A DNA stretch of 64,000 nt from Myxococcota bacterium (GCA_023150875.1 JAKLKC010000005.1:62001-126000); one strand, 5' to 3'. Shown: positions 35,424 through 44,212, counted from the stretch's first letter. The notes: generated by a model from the letters alone, not told the origin. Numbers and translations are program-made.

Positions 35424-35525
35424 CGCTGCTCCCCTGCCGGCGCCCCTCCCGGATGGGGTTGCGGATCCCGGGCCAGGGCGGCGGGGGGGTCCTCCGGCGG
35501 GTCGGGCGGGCGGGGCGCGGTGCGA

Positions 35526-36695
35526 TCAGGGCGAGCCGAACACCCCCTCCGGCGTCGCATCGAAGTCGACCACCGTGGCGGCCACGGTGAAGAGGCCGCT
35601 CTCGTAGATGTCGTCACAGCTCCAGGCGAAGTCCCCCGGGCCATCCGCCACCACGTCCCCCGTGGCGGGGTCGACGACGGCGGTCAGGAAGTCCTCGGAC
35701 GTGCCCTCGTTGTGCCCGTTGGCGTAGGTCGGGTCGTCCACCAGCAGCTCCCCGGGGCCCATGCGGGTCTGGTCGTCCCCCTCGCCCGGGTGGCGGTCGA
35801 GGTCGGTCCAGAAGGGCTCGTCCCTGTCGCTGTTGTTGAAGGCGTAGACGTACCCGCCGTCGAGCCGGCCGTACATGCGCTGGCGGTAGCAGGACAGGGG
35901 GGCGGGCTCGGGGGCGGGCGGCGCCTCCGCCCCGCCGAACTCGCCCTCGGGGGGCGCCTCGCCCGTCAGCTCCCGGCCCAGACGGACCACCTGGAGGTCC
36001 GGCACCAGGCCGGTGTCCACGTCCAGCGTCATCGAGCCGTAGTTGCCGGCGACCGTCATCCCCACGTCGTCGGCGCCACCGGCCAGCCAGCCGTCACCGG
36101 CGTCCCAGCGCCCGTAGAGGTACTCCACCTCCTGCACCGGCGTCGTCCGGTCCCAGCGGATGTAGACCGCCGTCTCTTCCGGCCGGCCGACCTCCCAGGG
36201 GGTCGGCCCGTCGATCATGAAGCCGCGGGTCGCCTCGGGGTCCGAGCCGGACCACCAGATCCGGGACTTCGTGAGGCCGTCGATCTCCACGTCCGCCGCG
36301 GCGTCGTAACCGGCGGCGACGGCGAACGCCTCGTCGGGCACCCGGAAGGTCACCGTCACCGTGCGCCCCTCGAAGTCCCCCTCCACCACCGCCGTGCCCG
36401 CGTCGTCCAGCTCCAGGGCGGCGACGTCGATGCCCAGGTCGTGGGTCAGGTGGCAGAAGGTCTTCTCCACCACCGCCGGCACCTCGTAGTTGGCGAGGCA
36501 CACGTTGGCACGGAACAGCCGCCACGCGCCGTGATCGTAGGCCTGGGCCTCTGCGGAACACGCCATCAGGCGCTCCAGGATGGCCTCGTCGCGACAGGCG
36601 GGATCGGTCTCGGCCCGGGCGGTCGCGGACGCCGAGGCGATGAGGCCCAGCGCAACGGCGATGCGGCCGGGGACGGGGAATCGTGGATGGATCAA
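35526..36695 (-). CDS. Secreted protein of unknown function
   Basis: A 389-residue protein with a signal peptide (cleavage after about residue 28, ARAE). The mature part has seven or more cysteines (DPACRDEAILERLMACSAE, ANVCLANYEV, FCHLTHD, LSCYRQRMYG, AWSCDDIYESG), a beta-rich middle, and a Pro/Glu stretch near residue 265. The C-terminal half contains NNSDRDEPFWTDLD, GDDQTRMGPGELLVDDPTYANGH-type segments that look like a surface-exposed beta domain. I recognise no family. It is 17 bases downstream of the small acidic lipoprotein gene and probably forms an operon with it. Confidence 0.65.
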   Translation of the reverse strand: MIHPRFPVPGRIAVALGLIASASATARAETDPACRDEAILERLMACSAEAQAYDHGAWRLFRANVCLANYEVPAVVEKTFCHLTHDLGIDVAALELDDAGTAVVEGDFEGRTVTVTFRVPDEAFAVAAGYDAAADVEIDGLTKSRIWWSGSDPEATRGFMIDGPTPWEVGRPEETAVYIRWDRTTPVQEVEYLYGRWDAGDGWLAGGADDVGMTVAGNYGSMTLDVDTGLVPDLQVVRLGRELTGEAPPEGEFGGAEAPPAPEPAPLSCYRQRMYGRLDGGYVYAFNNSDRDEPFWTDLDRHPGEGDDQTRMGPGELLVDDPTYANGHNEGTSEDFLTAVVDPATGDVVADGPGDFAWSCDDIYESGLFTVAATVVDFDATPEGVFGSP

Positions 36696-36712
36696 GTCCT
36701 GCTCCTTCCGGC

Positions 36713-36931
36713 CTAGTGGAGGTCCGGGGCGATGGAGGCGGGGATCGAGGAAGCCAGGGAAGGCGCCGGGCTGGAGTCGTCGTCCCCGGAAGCGTCGTCG
36801 TCACCGGAGGCGTCGTCGTCACCGGAGGCGTCGTCGTCTCCGGAGGCGGCGGGCTCCTCGCCAGCGGGGGAGCCGCACCCGGCCCCCAGGGCCAGGCCGG
36901 TCAAGAGGAGGATGAGGCGGCGGTCGGTCAT
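36713..36931 (-). CDS. Small lipoprotein with DDDASG tandem repeats
   Basis: A 72-residue lipoprotein: signal peptide with lipobox GAGC (Cys19), a short Gly/Pro/Glu segment, four SGDDDA-type units (residues about 33-54) and a short C-terminus (SLASSIPASIAPDLH). It is little more than an acidic stalk on a lipid anchor, and matches the linkers found in the large MopE lipoproteins of this window. It could be a remnant of a larger protein or a small surface spacer. The ATG is at 36929-36931. Confidence 0.6.
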   Translation of the reverse strand: MTDRRLILLLTGLALGAGCGSPAGEEPAASGDDDASGDDDASGDDDASGDDDSSPAPSLASSIPASIAPDLH

Positions 36932-37008
36932 GGGTACTCCGTCCGCGGGCGGGGATGCGCGCTCCGCCCGCGGGTTGCTCCACCTGATCGGCCGCGGGAG
37001 CGGCCGGG

Positions 37009-37038
37009 TTGAGGGCGGCGCGGGATCCCGACTACACT
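37009..37038 (+). promoter_or_regulatory. Putative sigma-70-type promoter of the DUF3006/ComEC-like operon
   Basis: TTGAGG (37009-37014) and TACACT (37033-37038), 18 bases apart, lie 18 bases upstream of the ATG at 37056. They would give a short leader. Assigned by eye. Confidence 0.4.
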
Positions 37039-37055
37039 CCCCGTCGGGAGCCCCC

Positions 37056-37310
37056 ATGGACCGACTCGTCGTCGATGCCTTCGAAGGAGATCTCGCCCGG
37101 GTCGAGCTGGCCCCGGGGCGGGTCCTGGACCTGCCCAGGGCGTGGCTGCCGCGGGCCGCCCGGGAGGGGGACCACGTCGCGGTGGAGGTCGTGTCCGACG
37201 GTACCGTCCGCTTCGCCGTCGACGCCGAGGCCACCGCCAACGCCCGGCGCGGGGCCGGCGACCTGCTGGACAGCGTCGCCGAGGAGCCTCCGGACGACTT
37301 CAGGATATGA
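37056..37310 (+). CDS. DUF3006 family protein
   Basis: An 84-residue protein of the DUF3006 family: MDRLVVDAFEGDLARVEL, LDLPRAWLPRAAREGDHVAV and a C-terminal helix (ANARRGAGDLLDSV). Members are small beta-rich proteins of unknown function that are very often encoded immediately upstream of ComEC-like metallo-beta-lactamase-fold proteins, exactly as here (13 bases to the next gene). A second, lipid-anchored relative sits on the other side of that gene at 38687. Confidence 0.85.
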   Translation: MDRLVVDAFEGDLARVELAPGRVLDLPRAWLPRAAREGDHVAVEVVSDGTVRFAVDAEATANARRGAGDLLDSVAEEPPDDFRI

Positions 37311-37323
37311 GCCGAGGCCCACG

Positions 37324-38529
37324 GTGACGCCGGGCCGCCGCCTCCTCCCCCTCCTGGTCCTGCTGGGTGTCCTGCTGGGCCTGGCGCTCGGGTGCGGCGC
37401 GGCGTTTGCCGGGGAAGCGGAGGCGGAGGCCGCCCCCCTGGTGCTCCACTTCCTGGACGTGGGCCAGGGGGACGCGGTGCTGGTCCGCACCCCCGACGGC
37501 AAGGCGGTCCTGGTGGACGGCGGCAAGCCGGCGGGAGGGGTGGTCCGGCAGCTCGACGCGCTCGGCGTGACGCGCCTGGACCTGCTGATCGCCACCCACG
37601 CCGACTACGACCACATGGGCGCCCACGAGGAGGTCCTGGGGCGGTTCCCGGTGGGCGCCTGGATCACCAACGGCGTGCCCCACACCACCCAGAGCTACCG
37701 CCGCACCGTGGAGCTGGCCGCTCGCCTCGCCCGGGAGGGGCGGCTGAAGGTCTACAAGGCTGGCAGCTTCCGGCCCGGGCAGGACGTGGGCTCCGGGGGG
37801 GTCGGCCTCCACCTCCTGCCCCCCCCGCCGGGGGTCGATCCGGGGGAGCAGAACGTGAACTCGGTGGGGCTGGTGGTCACCTACGGCCCCTTCAAGGCGG
37901 TGCTGACCGGCGACTCCGAGGGGCCCGAGACGGCCGCGTGGCTCGGGATGGATGCCTACGACGGGCTGCTCCGGGACGCCACCGTGCTCAAGGCCACCCA
38001 TCACGGTGCCCGGAACGGGGATCCCGCCACCCCGGGATGGCTGCCCCGCCTGCACCCGGACCTGGTGGCGATCCCCGTGGGCGACAACAACTACGGCCAC
38101 CCGACGCCGGAGGCGCTGGCGGCCTACCGTGCCGTGGGGGCGAGGGTGCTCCGCACCGACCGGGACGGCCGGATCACCGTGCGCGCCTGGCCCGACGGGC
38201 GATACGAAGTGGAGACCGAGCGGGCGCCGGTGGTCACCGGGGGGACCTCCCGGGGAGCCGGACCGCCGCCGCCGCCGGCCGTCTCGCCCCCCGCCCCACT
38301 CCCCTCCCCCGCCGCGCCGCCCGGGGACGGGCCCCCCTCCCCGGGGGGCGCGCCTCCCTCCCCGGACGGGGCCTGCCCCGAGAGCCACCCCATCAAGGGC
38401 AACCGGGGCTCGAAGGGGTGGATCTACCACCTGCCCGGCGGCGCGCACTACGGCCGGACCCGTGCCGAGGAGTGCTTCGCCACCCCCGCCGCGGCCGAGG
38501 CCGGGGGCTATCGCCGCGCGGGGCGCTGA
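37324..38529 (+). CDS. ComEC/Rec2-like metallo-beta-lactamase-fold protein with C-terminal sunset-like domain
   Basis: A 401-residue protein. The N-terminal hydrophobic segment contains ALGC (Cys24), so it may be a lipoprotein or a signal-anchored protein. The metallo-hydrolase core has LHFLDVGQGDAVLVRTPDGKAVLVDGG, the metal motif HADYDH at residues 92-97, LTGDSEG and LKATHHGARNG, as in the hydrolase domain of ComEC (DNA uptake) and in free-standing homologues. A Pro-rich linker (about 305-355) leads to a small terminal domain with CPESHPIKGNRGSKGWIYH, YGRTRAEECFATPAAAEAGGYRRA, a module also found behind secreted nucleases. It may act on extracellular DNA or nucleotides. The start is a GTG at 37324. 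Confidence 0.82.
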   Translation: MTPGRRLLPLLVLLGVLLGLALGCGAAFAGEAEAEAAPLVLHFLDVGQGDAVLVRTPDGKAVLVDGGKPAGGVVRQLDALGVTRLDLLIATHADYDHMGAHEEVLGRFPVGAWITNGVPHTTQSYRRTVELAARLAREGRLKVYKAGSFRPGQDVGSGGVGLHLLPPPPGVDPGEQNVNSVGLVVTYGPFKAVLTGDSEGPETAAWLGMDAYDGLLRDATVLKATHHGARNGDPATPGWLPRLHPDLVAIPVGDNNYGHPTPEALAAYRAVGARVLRTDRDGRITVRAWPDGRYEVETERAPVVTGGTSRGAGPPPPPAVSPPAPLPSPAAPPGDGPPSPGGAPPSPDGACPESHPIKGNRGSKGWIYHLPGGAHYGRTRAEECFATPAAAEAGGYRRAGR

Positions 38530-38686
38530 CGCCGAGCCCGCCCGCCGGCGCCTCCATCACGGCGACCCGCCGGTGTAATGGCGTGTAATGGTCACGGCTG
38601 GAAGCCGCCCGCCCCCGCGCCCACCCTGTCCCCTCGCCCACCACCGCCGATCGCCCGGCCGGTCGAAAGCCACCCGGGGGGAGCCC

Positions 38687-39079
38687 GTGCCCGTCGTCCC
38701 GCCCCACCACCCGCCGCCCCTCCGGCGAACCGCGCCGGTTGTCCCCCTCGCCCTCGCCGTGGCCCTCGGCGCCTGCGCGGCCGGCCAGCACCCGTCTCCG
38801 GGGCGGTCCATCTCCCGGCCCGCCGCCTGCCCCGGGGCCTTGGGGGCGGCGGTGGACGGCATCGAGGGGTCCTGGGCGCGGGTGGAGGTGGCCGGCGGAC
38901 CCGTCCTGGACCTCCCCCGCTCCTGGCTCCCCCGGGGTGCCCGGGAGGGCAGCCGCCTGTGCGCGCGGAGCGCCGGTGGGGGCGGGATCCTCCTCGTCCT
39001 GGACCGCCGATCCGCGGCGAGCGCCCGGGAGGGGGCCCGCCGCCTCCTGGACGGCGCCGCCCGGTCCCCGACTCCTCGT
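38687..39079 (+). CDS. DUF3006-like lipoprotein, 3' end unresolved
   Basis: From the GTG at 38687 (GGGGGAG upstream) this frame encodes a lipoprotein signal peptide with lipobox LGAC (Cys30), a short linker, and then a clear relative of the DUF3006 protein at 37056: VDGIEGSWARVEVAGGPVLDLPRSWLPRGAREGS, ending with the helix SAREGARRLLDGAA. The homology stops near 39070, but no stop codon follows: the frame stays open through the whole antisense gene (39080-39616) and beyond, and the other two plus frames also lack a nearby stop. I end the feature at the last base before the opposing gene's stop. A lost or mis-assembled stop codon, or a genuine long antisense read-through, are both possible. 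Confidence 0.5.
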
Positions 39080-39616
39080 TCAGCCCAAGGCGCGCCGGGC
39101 GATCCCCCCCGCCACGAAGGCCACGGCGGCGGCGAGGGCCGCGATCCCGATCATCTCCAGGGCGCTGCGCCAGCGGGAGCGGTGGACGAAGGGGGCCCTC
39201 ACGATCCCCGCCGCCCCGAGGGCGAGGGCGGCCAGGACCACGGCCATGCCCAGGACCCCCAGCCCCGGGGGCCGGGGGAGGACGTAGGCGAACAGGGGCG
39301 CGGCCCCCACGACGACGAAGGCGGCGAGGGTGGCGAGCCCGTGGCGCAGGGGCTTCTCCAGGACCACCGATCCGCCCCCCTGCTCGATCTCCGACTTGAT
39401 CCCGAGGAAGTTGCTCGCCCCCATGGAGATCCCGTCGGCGAAGAGGTTGGCGATCCCCAGGATCAGGCCGACATCGGCGGGGAGGGAGGCGCCCGACGCG
39501 CCCGCGACCACCGCCAGGGTGGTGATCACCCCGTCCACCGCTCCGTAGACCATGTCCCGGAGGTAGTGTCCGAAGCCCCGGTCGGGCCTGCCGGGGCGGG
39601 TGGCGGCCTCGTCCAA
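39080..39616 (-). CDS. VIT1/CCC1-family membrane transporter
   Basis: A 178-residue integral membrane protein. The signature YLRDMVYGAVDGVITTLAVVAGASGA is that of the VIT1/CCC1 (DUF125) family, iron/manganese transporters that export or sequester the metal; GISMGASNFLGIKSE is the matching second motif. About four to five helices follow, including FVVVGAAPLFAYVLP and a C-terminal ALEMIGIAALAAAVAFVAGGIARRALG. It lacks the ferritin-like domain of some bacterial members. I chose the TTG at 39614-39616 (GGAAGG five bases upstream), since the extended N-terminus in this frame is Arg/Pro-rich and overlaps the divergent gene's promoter region. Confidence 0.8.
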   Translation of the reverse strand: MDEAATRPGRPDRGFGHYLRDMVYGAVDGVITTLAVVAGASGASLPADVGLILGIANLFADGISMGASNFLGIKSEIEQGGGSVVLEKPLRHGLATLAAFVVVGAAPLFAYVLPRPPGLGVLGMAVVLAALALGAAGIVRAPFVHRSRWRSALEMIGIAALAAAVAFVAGGIARRALG

Positions 39617-39746
39617 CCCGTCCTTCCCTCCCCGCCCCCTCTCCCGCGGGGCCGCCGGGATCGGCCTGCAACCCCGGGACCGGACCGCCCCCTCGGCCGC
39701 ATACCCACGCTGTGGTACCCTCGCGGCACGGGAGGGAGCGCCGGAC

Positions 39747-40751
39747 ATGATCGCGAAACGGGCCGTCGGAGCAGGGGGATCGCCGGAGCACCCGGGGGTG
39801 GAGGGCCGAGACCGGTCCATCGACCCGGTGTGGGACGGGCGCCCGTCGCGGATCGAGACCTGGTACGCCACCTGGACCGAACCCGCCACGGGGACCGGCT
39901 TCTGGCTGCACCACGAGGTGGTCGCCCCGCCCCGGGGGGAGGCGATCTCCCAGGGCTGGGCAGCGGTCTTCCCCCCCGGGGAGGCGCCGGTGGTGGAACG
40001 CTTCGGCCCCGAGGCGGCGGTCCATCCCGTGCCGGAGGGGACCCTGTTCGACTCCCGGGCCGCCCGGGCCTCCCGCGGGCTCCTGGAGGGGCGGACGGAG
40101 GGGCTCTCGTGGCGCCTGGAGTACGCCGACGCGGGGGCGGCGCTGCGGCCCTTTCCGCCCTGGACCTTCGGCCGGGAGTGGTTCCCCGGCAGCCAGGTGG
40201 CCTCCTACCCCACCGCCCGCTTCTCTGGCACCTTCGGGGTGGGCCCCCGAACCTTCGACCTCCAGGACGCGCCCGGCGCCATGTCCCACATCTACGCCCA
40301 CGGCCACGCCCACGGCTGGACCTGGCTCCACGCGGACCTGGGGGGTGGAGACGCCCTGGAGATCGTCGCCGCGCGCCCCCAGCGGGCCGCCCTGCGGTGG
40401 CTCCCGGTCCTGACCTTCGCCCGCCTCAGGGTGGGGGGGCGCGACTGGCCCCGGGACCCGGCGCGGTCGGTCCTGGGCATGCGGACGCGGCCGGGGCTGC
40501 CCCGTTGGACCACCCGCGGCCGCGCGGGGGACCTGGAGCTGGACGTGGAGGTGGAGGTGCCGGACGCGGCCTCCGTCACCCTGGCCTACCACGACCCCGA
40601 CGGCACCCCGGCGTGGTGCACCAACAGCGAGAGGGCGTCCGCGACCGTCCGGGCCAAGGGCCCCTTCGGCGAGCGCACCTGGCGCCTGGACGGGACGGCC
40701 CACGCCGAGGTGGGCACGAGGACGCCGCCGCCGGGGCGGGTGGTGTACTGA
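39747..40751 (+). CDS. Lipocalin-like (AttH/CrtC or tocopherol-cyclase-like) protein
   Basis: A 334-residue soluble protein rich in Trp, Gly and His. Landmarks: PVWDGRPSRIETWYATWTEPATGTGFWLHHEV, LEYADAGAALRPFPPW, FGVGPRTFDLQDAPGAMSHIYAHGHAHGWTWLHADLGGGDALEIVAARP (landmarks HIYAHGHAHGWTWLHAD). This wording resembles the double-lipocalin families AttH/CrtC (carotenoid hydration) and tocopherol cyclase, which act on hydrophobic ring or polyene substrates. Assignment is tentative, as I rely on a few segments. The ATG at 39747 follows GGGAGGGAG. It is convergent with a methyltransferase gene four bases away. Confidence 0.55.
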   Translation: MIAKRAVGAGGSPEHPGVEGRDRSIDPVWDGRPSRIETWYATWTEPATGTGFWLHHEVVAPPRGEAISQGWAAVFPPGEAPVVERFGPEAAVHPVPEGTLFDSRAARASRGLLEGRTEGLSWRLEYADAGAALRPFPPWTFGREWFPGSQVASYPTARFSGTFGVGPRTFDLQDAPGAMSHIYAHGHAHGWTWLHADLGGGDALEIVAARPQRAALRWLPVLTFARLRVGGRDWPRDPARSVLGMRTRPGLPRWTTRGRAGDLELDVEVEVPDAASVTLAYHDPDGTPAWCTNSERASATVRAKGPFGERTWRLDGTAHAEVGTRTPPPGRVVY

Positions 40752-40755
40752 ACGC

Positions 40756-41433
40756 CTACTCGACCCGCTCCGCCGCCAGCCGCCAGCCCAGCCCCGACAG
40801 GGTCTCCTCGCAACCGATCACCCGCAGGCCGGCCCCCTCGACGAGGGCCACCAGGCCCTGGGCGGTGAAGCGGCCCTCCACGCCGCTGGCGAGGCGCCAC
40901 AGCATCATCGACAGGGCGAAGCGGGGATCCCGGGAGAGGGCCTCCACCGGGGCGAACCGGCCGCCGCGCCGGGGCTCCAGGAGCACCAGCCGCCCCCCCG
41001 GGCGGAGCACCCGCCGCACCTCCGACAGCACCTTGCCCCGCTCGGGCACCAGGTACAGGAACGAGTGGCCGGTGGCGGCGTCGAAGCTCCCGTCCGGGAA
41101 GGGCAGGGCCCGGGCGTCCCCCTGGACCAGCTCGATCCGCTCCCGGGCCGGCGACGCCGAGACCCGGGGACGGGCCCGGGCCAGCATCCCCGGGCTGTAG
41201 TCCAGGCCCACCACCCGCAGCAGGGGATCCGCCTCGGCCAGGGCGATGGCGGACACCGCCGGCCCCGTCCCCAGGTCGATGAGGCGACGGCCCGGCTGCC
41301 CGTCGCCCCCGGCCCCCTCGGGGAAGTGCCGCGCCAGGCCGCGGATGTGGTCGCGCCAGATCTCCTGGGCGGTCATCCAGTCGTACAGCGGCGCCCCCAG
41401 GTCAAAGGCCCGCGCGCCCAGGATCCGAGCCAT
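40756..41433 (-). CDS. Class I SAM-dependent methyltransferase
   Basis: A 225-residue cytoplasmic enzyme of the UbiE-like small-molecule methyltransferase type. Motif I is RLIDLGTGPAVSAIALAE, the acidic end of strand 2 is VVGLDYSPGMLARAR, motif post-I is LVQGDARALPFPDGSFDAATGHSFLYLV, and motif III is EVRRVLRPGGRLVLLEPRRG. The C-terminal part is a helix plus the substrate lid (LVALVEGAGLRVIGCEE). The substrate cannot be deduced; it lies between the lipocalin-like gene and a MopE lipoprotein. Confidence 0.82.
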   Translation of the reverse strand: MARILGARAFDLGAPLYDWMTAQEIWRDHIRGLARHFPEGAGGDGQPGRRLIDLGTGPAVSAIALAEADPLLRVVGLDYSPGMLARARPRVSASPARERIELVQGDARALPFPDGSFDAATGHSFLYLVPERGKVLSEVRRVLRPGGRLVLLEPRRGGRFAPVEALSRDPRFALSMMLWRLASGVEGRFTAQGLVALVEGAGLRVIGCEETLSGLGWRLAAERVE

Positions 41434-41455
41434 CTTCCCTCCGCTCCGCGGGGGC

Positions 41456-44212
41456 TCAGCAGCCCGCCCCCGGCAGTACCGCCGGGTCCGAGTCGTCGCA
41501 GTCGCCGCACCGGTCCGTCCACCCGTCCCCGTCCAGGTCGTCTCCGGAGTCGACGCAGAACAGCACGCCCCGGTGGTCCAGGTCGAAGGGGTCGGCCCCT
41601 GCCGTGAACACCTCGTAGACCGCCCCCTCGGTACCCCGCCCCACCCCCAGCGAGCCCGGCGCCGCGACCGCCGCCGAGAGGTCGGTCTCCGGCACCGTGC
41701 CCCCCGGGGTGCAGCTCCACCCCACCAGGCCGTCGCTGGCCGCCACCGAGCCGAAGTGGGCCGACAGGCGGCCGTCGGCGCGGAACACCAGGGTGAAGGT
41801 GTTCTCGTCCGCGGGGTTGAGCTGCGACACCTCGATGAAGTGGACCGACACCGCGTCCTCGTGCTGCACCCAGGCGATGGTGCCCGTGTCCCCCTTCAGG
41901 TCGTCCCACAGGCCGGCGACACTGTCCACCTCGGTGGTGCTCAGGAACTCCGACGAGGACTCGCTGTAGTCGGTGTCGATCCCATTGAAGGTGACGCGCC
42001 CGTTGGAGATCACCCAGCCCGAGGCGTGGTCCGCCCCGCAGAAGGGGAAGCGGAAGCCGCCGACGAAGACCATCTCCCCCGCCGTGTCGTCCCCCAGCAT
42101 GTCGAGGACGACGGGGAGTTCGGGGTCGTCGCCGTCGATGGCGCCGTCGCAGTCGTCGTCCAGGCCGTTGGCGTCGTCCTCCCAGGCGTAGGGGTAGACG
42201 GCGGGGTCCGCGTCGTCGCAGTCCCCGTCGCAGGCGGGGATCCCGTCGCCGTCGAGGTCGGAGCCGTCGACCGTGGGATCGGTGTCGTCGCAGTCCCCGT
42301 CGCAGGCGCTCTGGCCATCGCCATCGGCGTCCAGGCCGTGGACGGCGGGATCGGTATCATCGCAGTCGTTCCCCCCGCAGGAGGCGGCGTCGTCGCCGTC
42401 CCCGTCGGAGTCGGCCAGGAGGTCGGGATCGTCCCCGTCCACCGCGCCGTCGCAGTCCTGGTCGACGCCGTCGCAGGTCTCGGCTGCCCCGGGGTGGATC
42501 GAGGCCGCCAGGTCGTCGCAGTCCCCGCCACAGGCGGTGGTGCCGTCGCCGTCGAGGTCGGCGCCCCCGTCCTCGTCCACGGCGCCGTCGCAGTCGTCGT
42601 CCACCCCGTCGCACCCCTCGGGGGCTCCGGGGCGGCGGTCGGGATCGGCGTCGTCGCAGTCGCCGCCGCAGGTCGCGTAGCCGTCTCCGTCGGCGTCGAA
42701 GCCCTCGTCCACGCCTCCTTCGCAGTCGTCGTCCACGCCGTTGCACGTCTCCGCCGCGTCGGGGTTCACCGCCGCGGACCCATCGTCGCAGTCGCCGCCA
42801 CAGGTCGTGTAACCGTCCCCGTCGGCGTCGTAGCCCTCGTCCACGGCGCCGTCGCAGTCGTCGTCCCTCCCGTCGCACGACTCGGTGCGCCCGGGGTTGG
42901 TGCCGGGACGGGTGTCGTCGCAGTCCCCCCCGCAGGTGGTGTATCCGTCCCCGTCGACGTCGTGCCCCTCGTCCACGACGTCGTCACAGTCCTGGTCCAC
43001 TCCGTCGCACGCCTCCGCCCGGCCGGGGTAGAGGTCGGGATCGGCGTCGTCGCAGTCGCCGTTGCACACGGTGACGCCGTCCCCGTCGACGTCGTGCCCG
43101 TCGTCCACCGCGCCGTCGCAGTCGTCGTCCCGCCCGTTGCACGTCTCGGTCGCGCCGGGGAAGACCAGGTTCCGCGCGTCGTCGCAGTCCCCCCCGCAGG
43201 TGGTGTATCCGTCTCCGTCGGCGTCGAAGCCCTCGTCCACCGCGGCGTCGCAGTCCTGGTCCACCCCGTCGCAGACCTCCGCCGCGCCGGGCCGGATCCC
43301 GGGGTCGGCGTCGTCGCAGTCGGTGTCGCAGGCGTAGCCGTCTCCGTCCCCGTCCAGGCCGTCGTCCACCACCCCGTCGCAGTCATCGTCGATGCCGTCG
43401 CAGGTCTCGACCGCGCCAGGGTTTGTCGACGCGGTGCCGTCGTCGCAGTCGCCGCCGCAGGTCGTGTATCCGTCTCCGTCGGCGTCGAAGCCCTCGTCCA
43501 CCGCGCCGTCGCAGTCGTCGTCCCGGCCGTCGCACGTCTCGGCCACGCCGGGGTTCGCCGCCGCCGCGGCGTCGTCGCAGTCCCCCCCGCAGGTCGTGTA
43601 TCCGTCCCCGTCCTCGTCGAAGCCGTCGTCGACGGTGCCGTCGCAGTCCTGGTCCACCCCGTCGCACGTCTCCGCCGCCCCGGGGGCGATGTCGGACCTC
43701 CCGTCGTGGCAGTCCCCCTCGCACGGCGTGTATCCGTCTCCGTCGGTGTCCAGGTCCGTCCCCTCGTCGACCTCGCCGTCGCAGTCGTCATCCCGGCTGT
43801 TGCACTGCTCCGGCGCGTCGTCGTGGACCGCGGGATCGCCGTCGTCGCAGTCGCCGGCGATCTCGCCGGGGCACGACGCGTCGTCCAGGTGGCCGTCGCC
43901 GTCCCCGTCGAAGTCCTCGTCCACGAGGCCGTCGCAGTCGTCGTCCCGGGTGTTGCACTCCTCGGGGGCGCCCGGGTACACCTCCGCGCGGTCGTCGTTG
44001 CAGTCCACGTCCGAGGTGTAGCCGTCTCCGTCCCGGTCGTCGGGGGAGACGTCGTCGTCGGCCGTGTCGTCGTCGGCCGTGTCGTCGTCGGCGGCGGTGT
44101 CGTCGTCCTGGGTGGCGTCGTCGTCGTCGGCCTGCGGGGTGGGCGCGCACGCGGCGAGGAGCAGGAGCGCCAGCAGGGGCGTCAGCGGTCCGGTCGTTCG
44201 GCGTGGGGACAT
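41456..44212 (-). CDS. Large MopE-repeat lipoprotein with DDDT linker
   Basis: A 918-residue lipoprotein: lipobox LAAC (Cys22), an acidic stalk of DDDAT/DDDTA units (residues about 28-53), then about fifteen MopE-type repeats between residues 55 and 690, most of the strict form DxDGDGYTTCGGDCDD...PGxxETCDGxDDDCDGxVDEG. A beta-sandwich of about 170 residues follows (FVGGFRFPFCGADHASGWVISNGRVTFNG, GTIAWVQHEDAVSVHFIEVSQL), reminiscent of nidogen-like or PEP-CTERM-style outer domains, and a last repeat ends the chain (LDGDGWTDRCGDCDDSDPAVLPG). The ATG at 44210-44212 follows GGAGCATCG. It probably binds many calcium ions at the surface; ligand unknown. Confidence 0.82.
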   Translation of the reverse strand: MSPRRTTGPLTPLLALLLLAACAPTPQADDDDATQDDDTAADDDTADDDTADDDVSPDDRDGDGYTSDVDCNDDRAEVYPGAPEECNTRDDDCDGLVDEDFDGDGDGHLDDASCPGEIAGDCDDGDPAVHDDAPEQCNSRDDDCDGEVDEGTDLDTDGDGYTPCEGDCHDGRSDIAPGAAETCDGVDQDCDGTVDDGFDEDGDGYTTCGGDCDDAAAAANPGVAETCDGRDDDCDGAVDEGFDADGDGYTTCGGDCDDGTASTNPGAVETCDGIDDDCDGVVDDGLDGDGDGYACDTDCDDADPGIRPGAAEVCDGVDQDCDAAVDEGFDADGDGYTTCGGDCDDARNLVFPGATETCNGRDDDCDGAVDDGHDVDGDGVTVCNGDCDDADPDLYPGRAEACDGVDQDCDDVVDEGHDVDGDGYTTCGGDCDDTRPGTNPGRTESCDGRDDDCDGAVDEGYDADGDGYTTCGGDCDDGSAAVNPDAAETCNGVDDDCEGGVDEGFDADGDGYATCGGDCDDADPDRRPGAPEGCDGVDDDCDGAVDEDGGADLDGDGTTACGGDCDDLAASIHPGAAETCDGVDQDCDGAVDGDDPDLLADSDGDGDDAASCGGNDCDDTDPAVHGLDADGDGQSACDGDCDDTDPTVDGSDLDGDGIPACDGDCDDADPAVYPYAWEDDANGLDDDCDGAIDGDDPELPVVLDMLGDDTAGEMVFVGGFRFPFCGADHASGWVISNGRVTFNGIDTDYSESSSEFLSTTEVDSVAGLWDDLKGDTGTIAWVQHEDAVSVHFIEVSQLNPADENTFTLVFRADGRLSAHFGSVAASDGLVGWSCTPGGTVPETDLSAAVAAPGSLGVGRGTEGAVYEVFTAGADPFDLDHRGVLFCVDSGDDLDGDGWTDRCGDCDDSDPAVLPGAGC

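Noticed and set aside
36713-36931. DDDASG lipoprotein as a mere antisense artefact
   Set aside because: The lipobox, the Shine-Dalgarno-compatible start, the stop 17 bases before the next gene and the match to other stalks in the window support a real small gene, so it was kept.
41456-44212. Regular repeats that could be mistaken for a CRISPR array or satellite
   Set aside because: The period of about 130 bases is in frame, varies at third codon positions and encodes conserved MopE repeats; there are no unique spacers between identical repeats.
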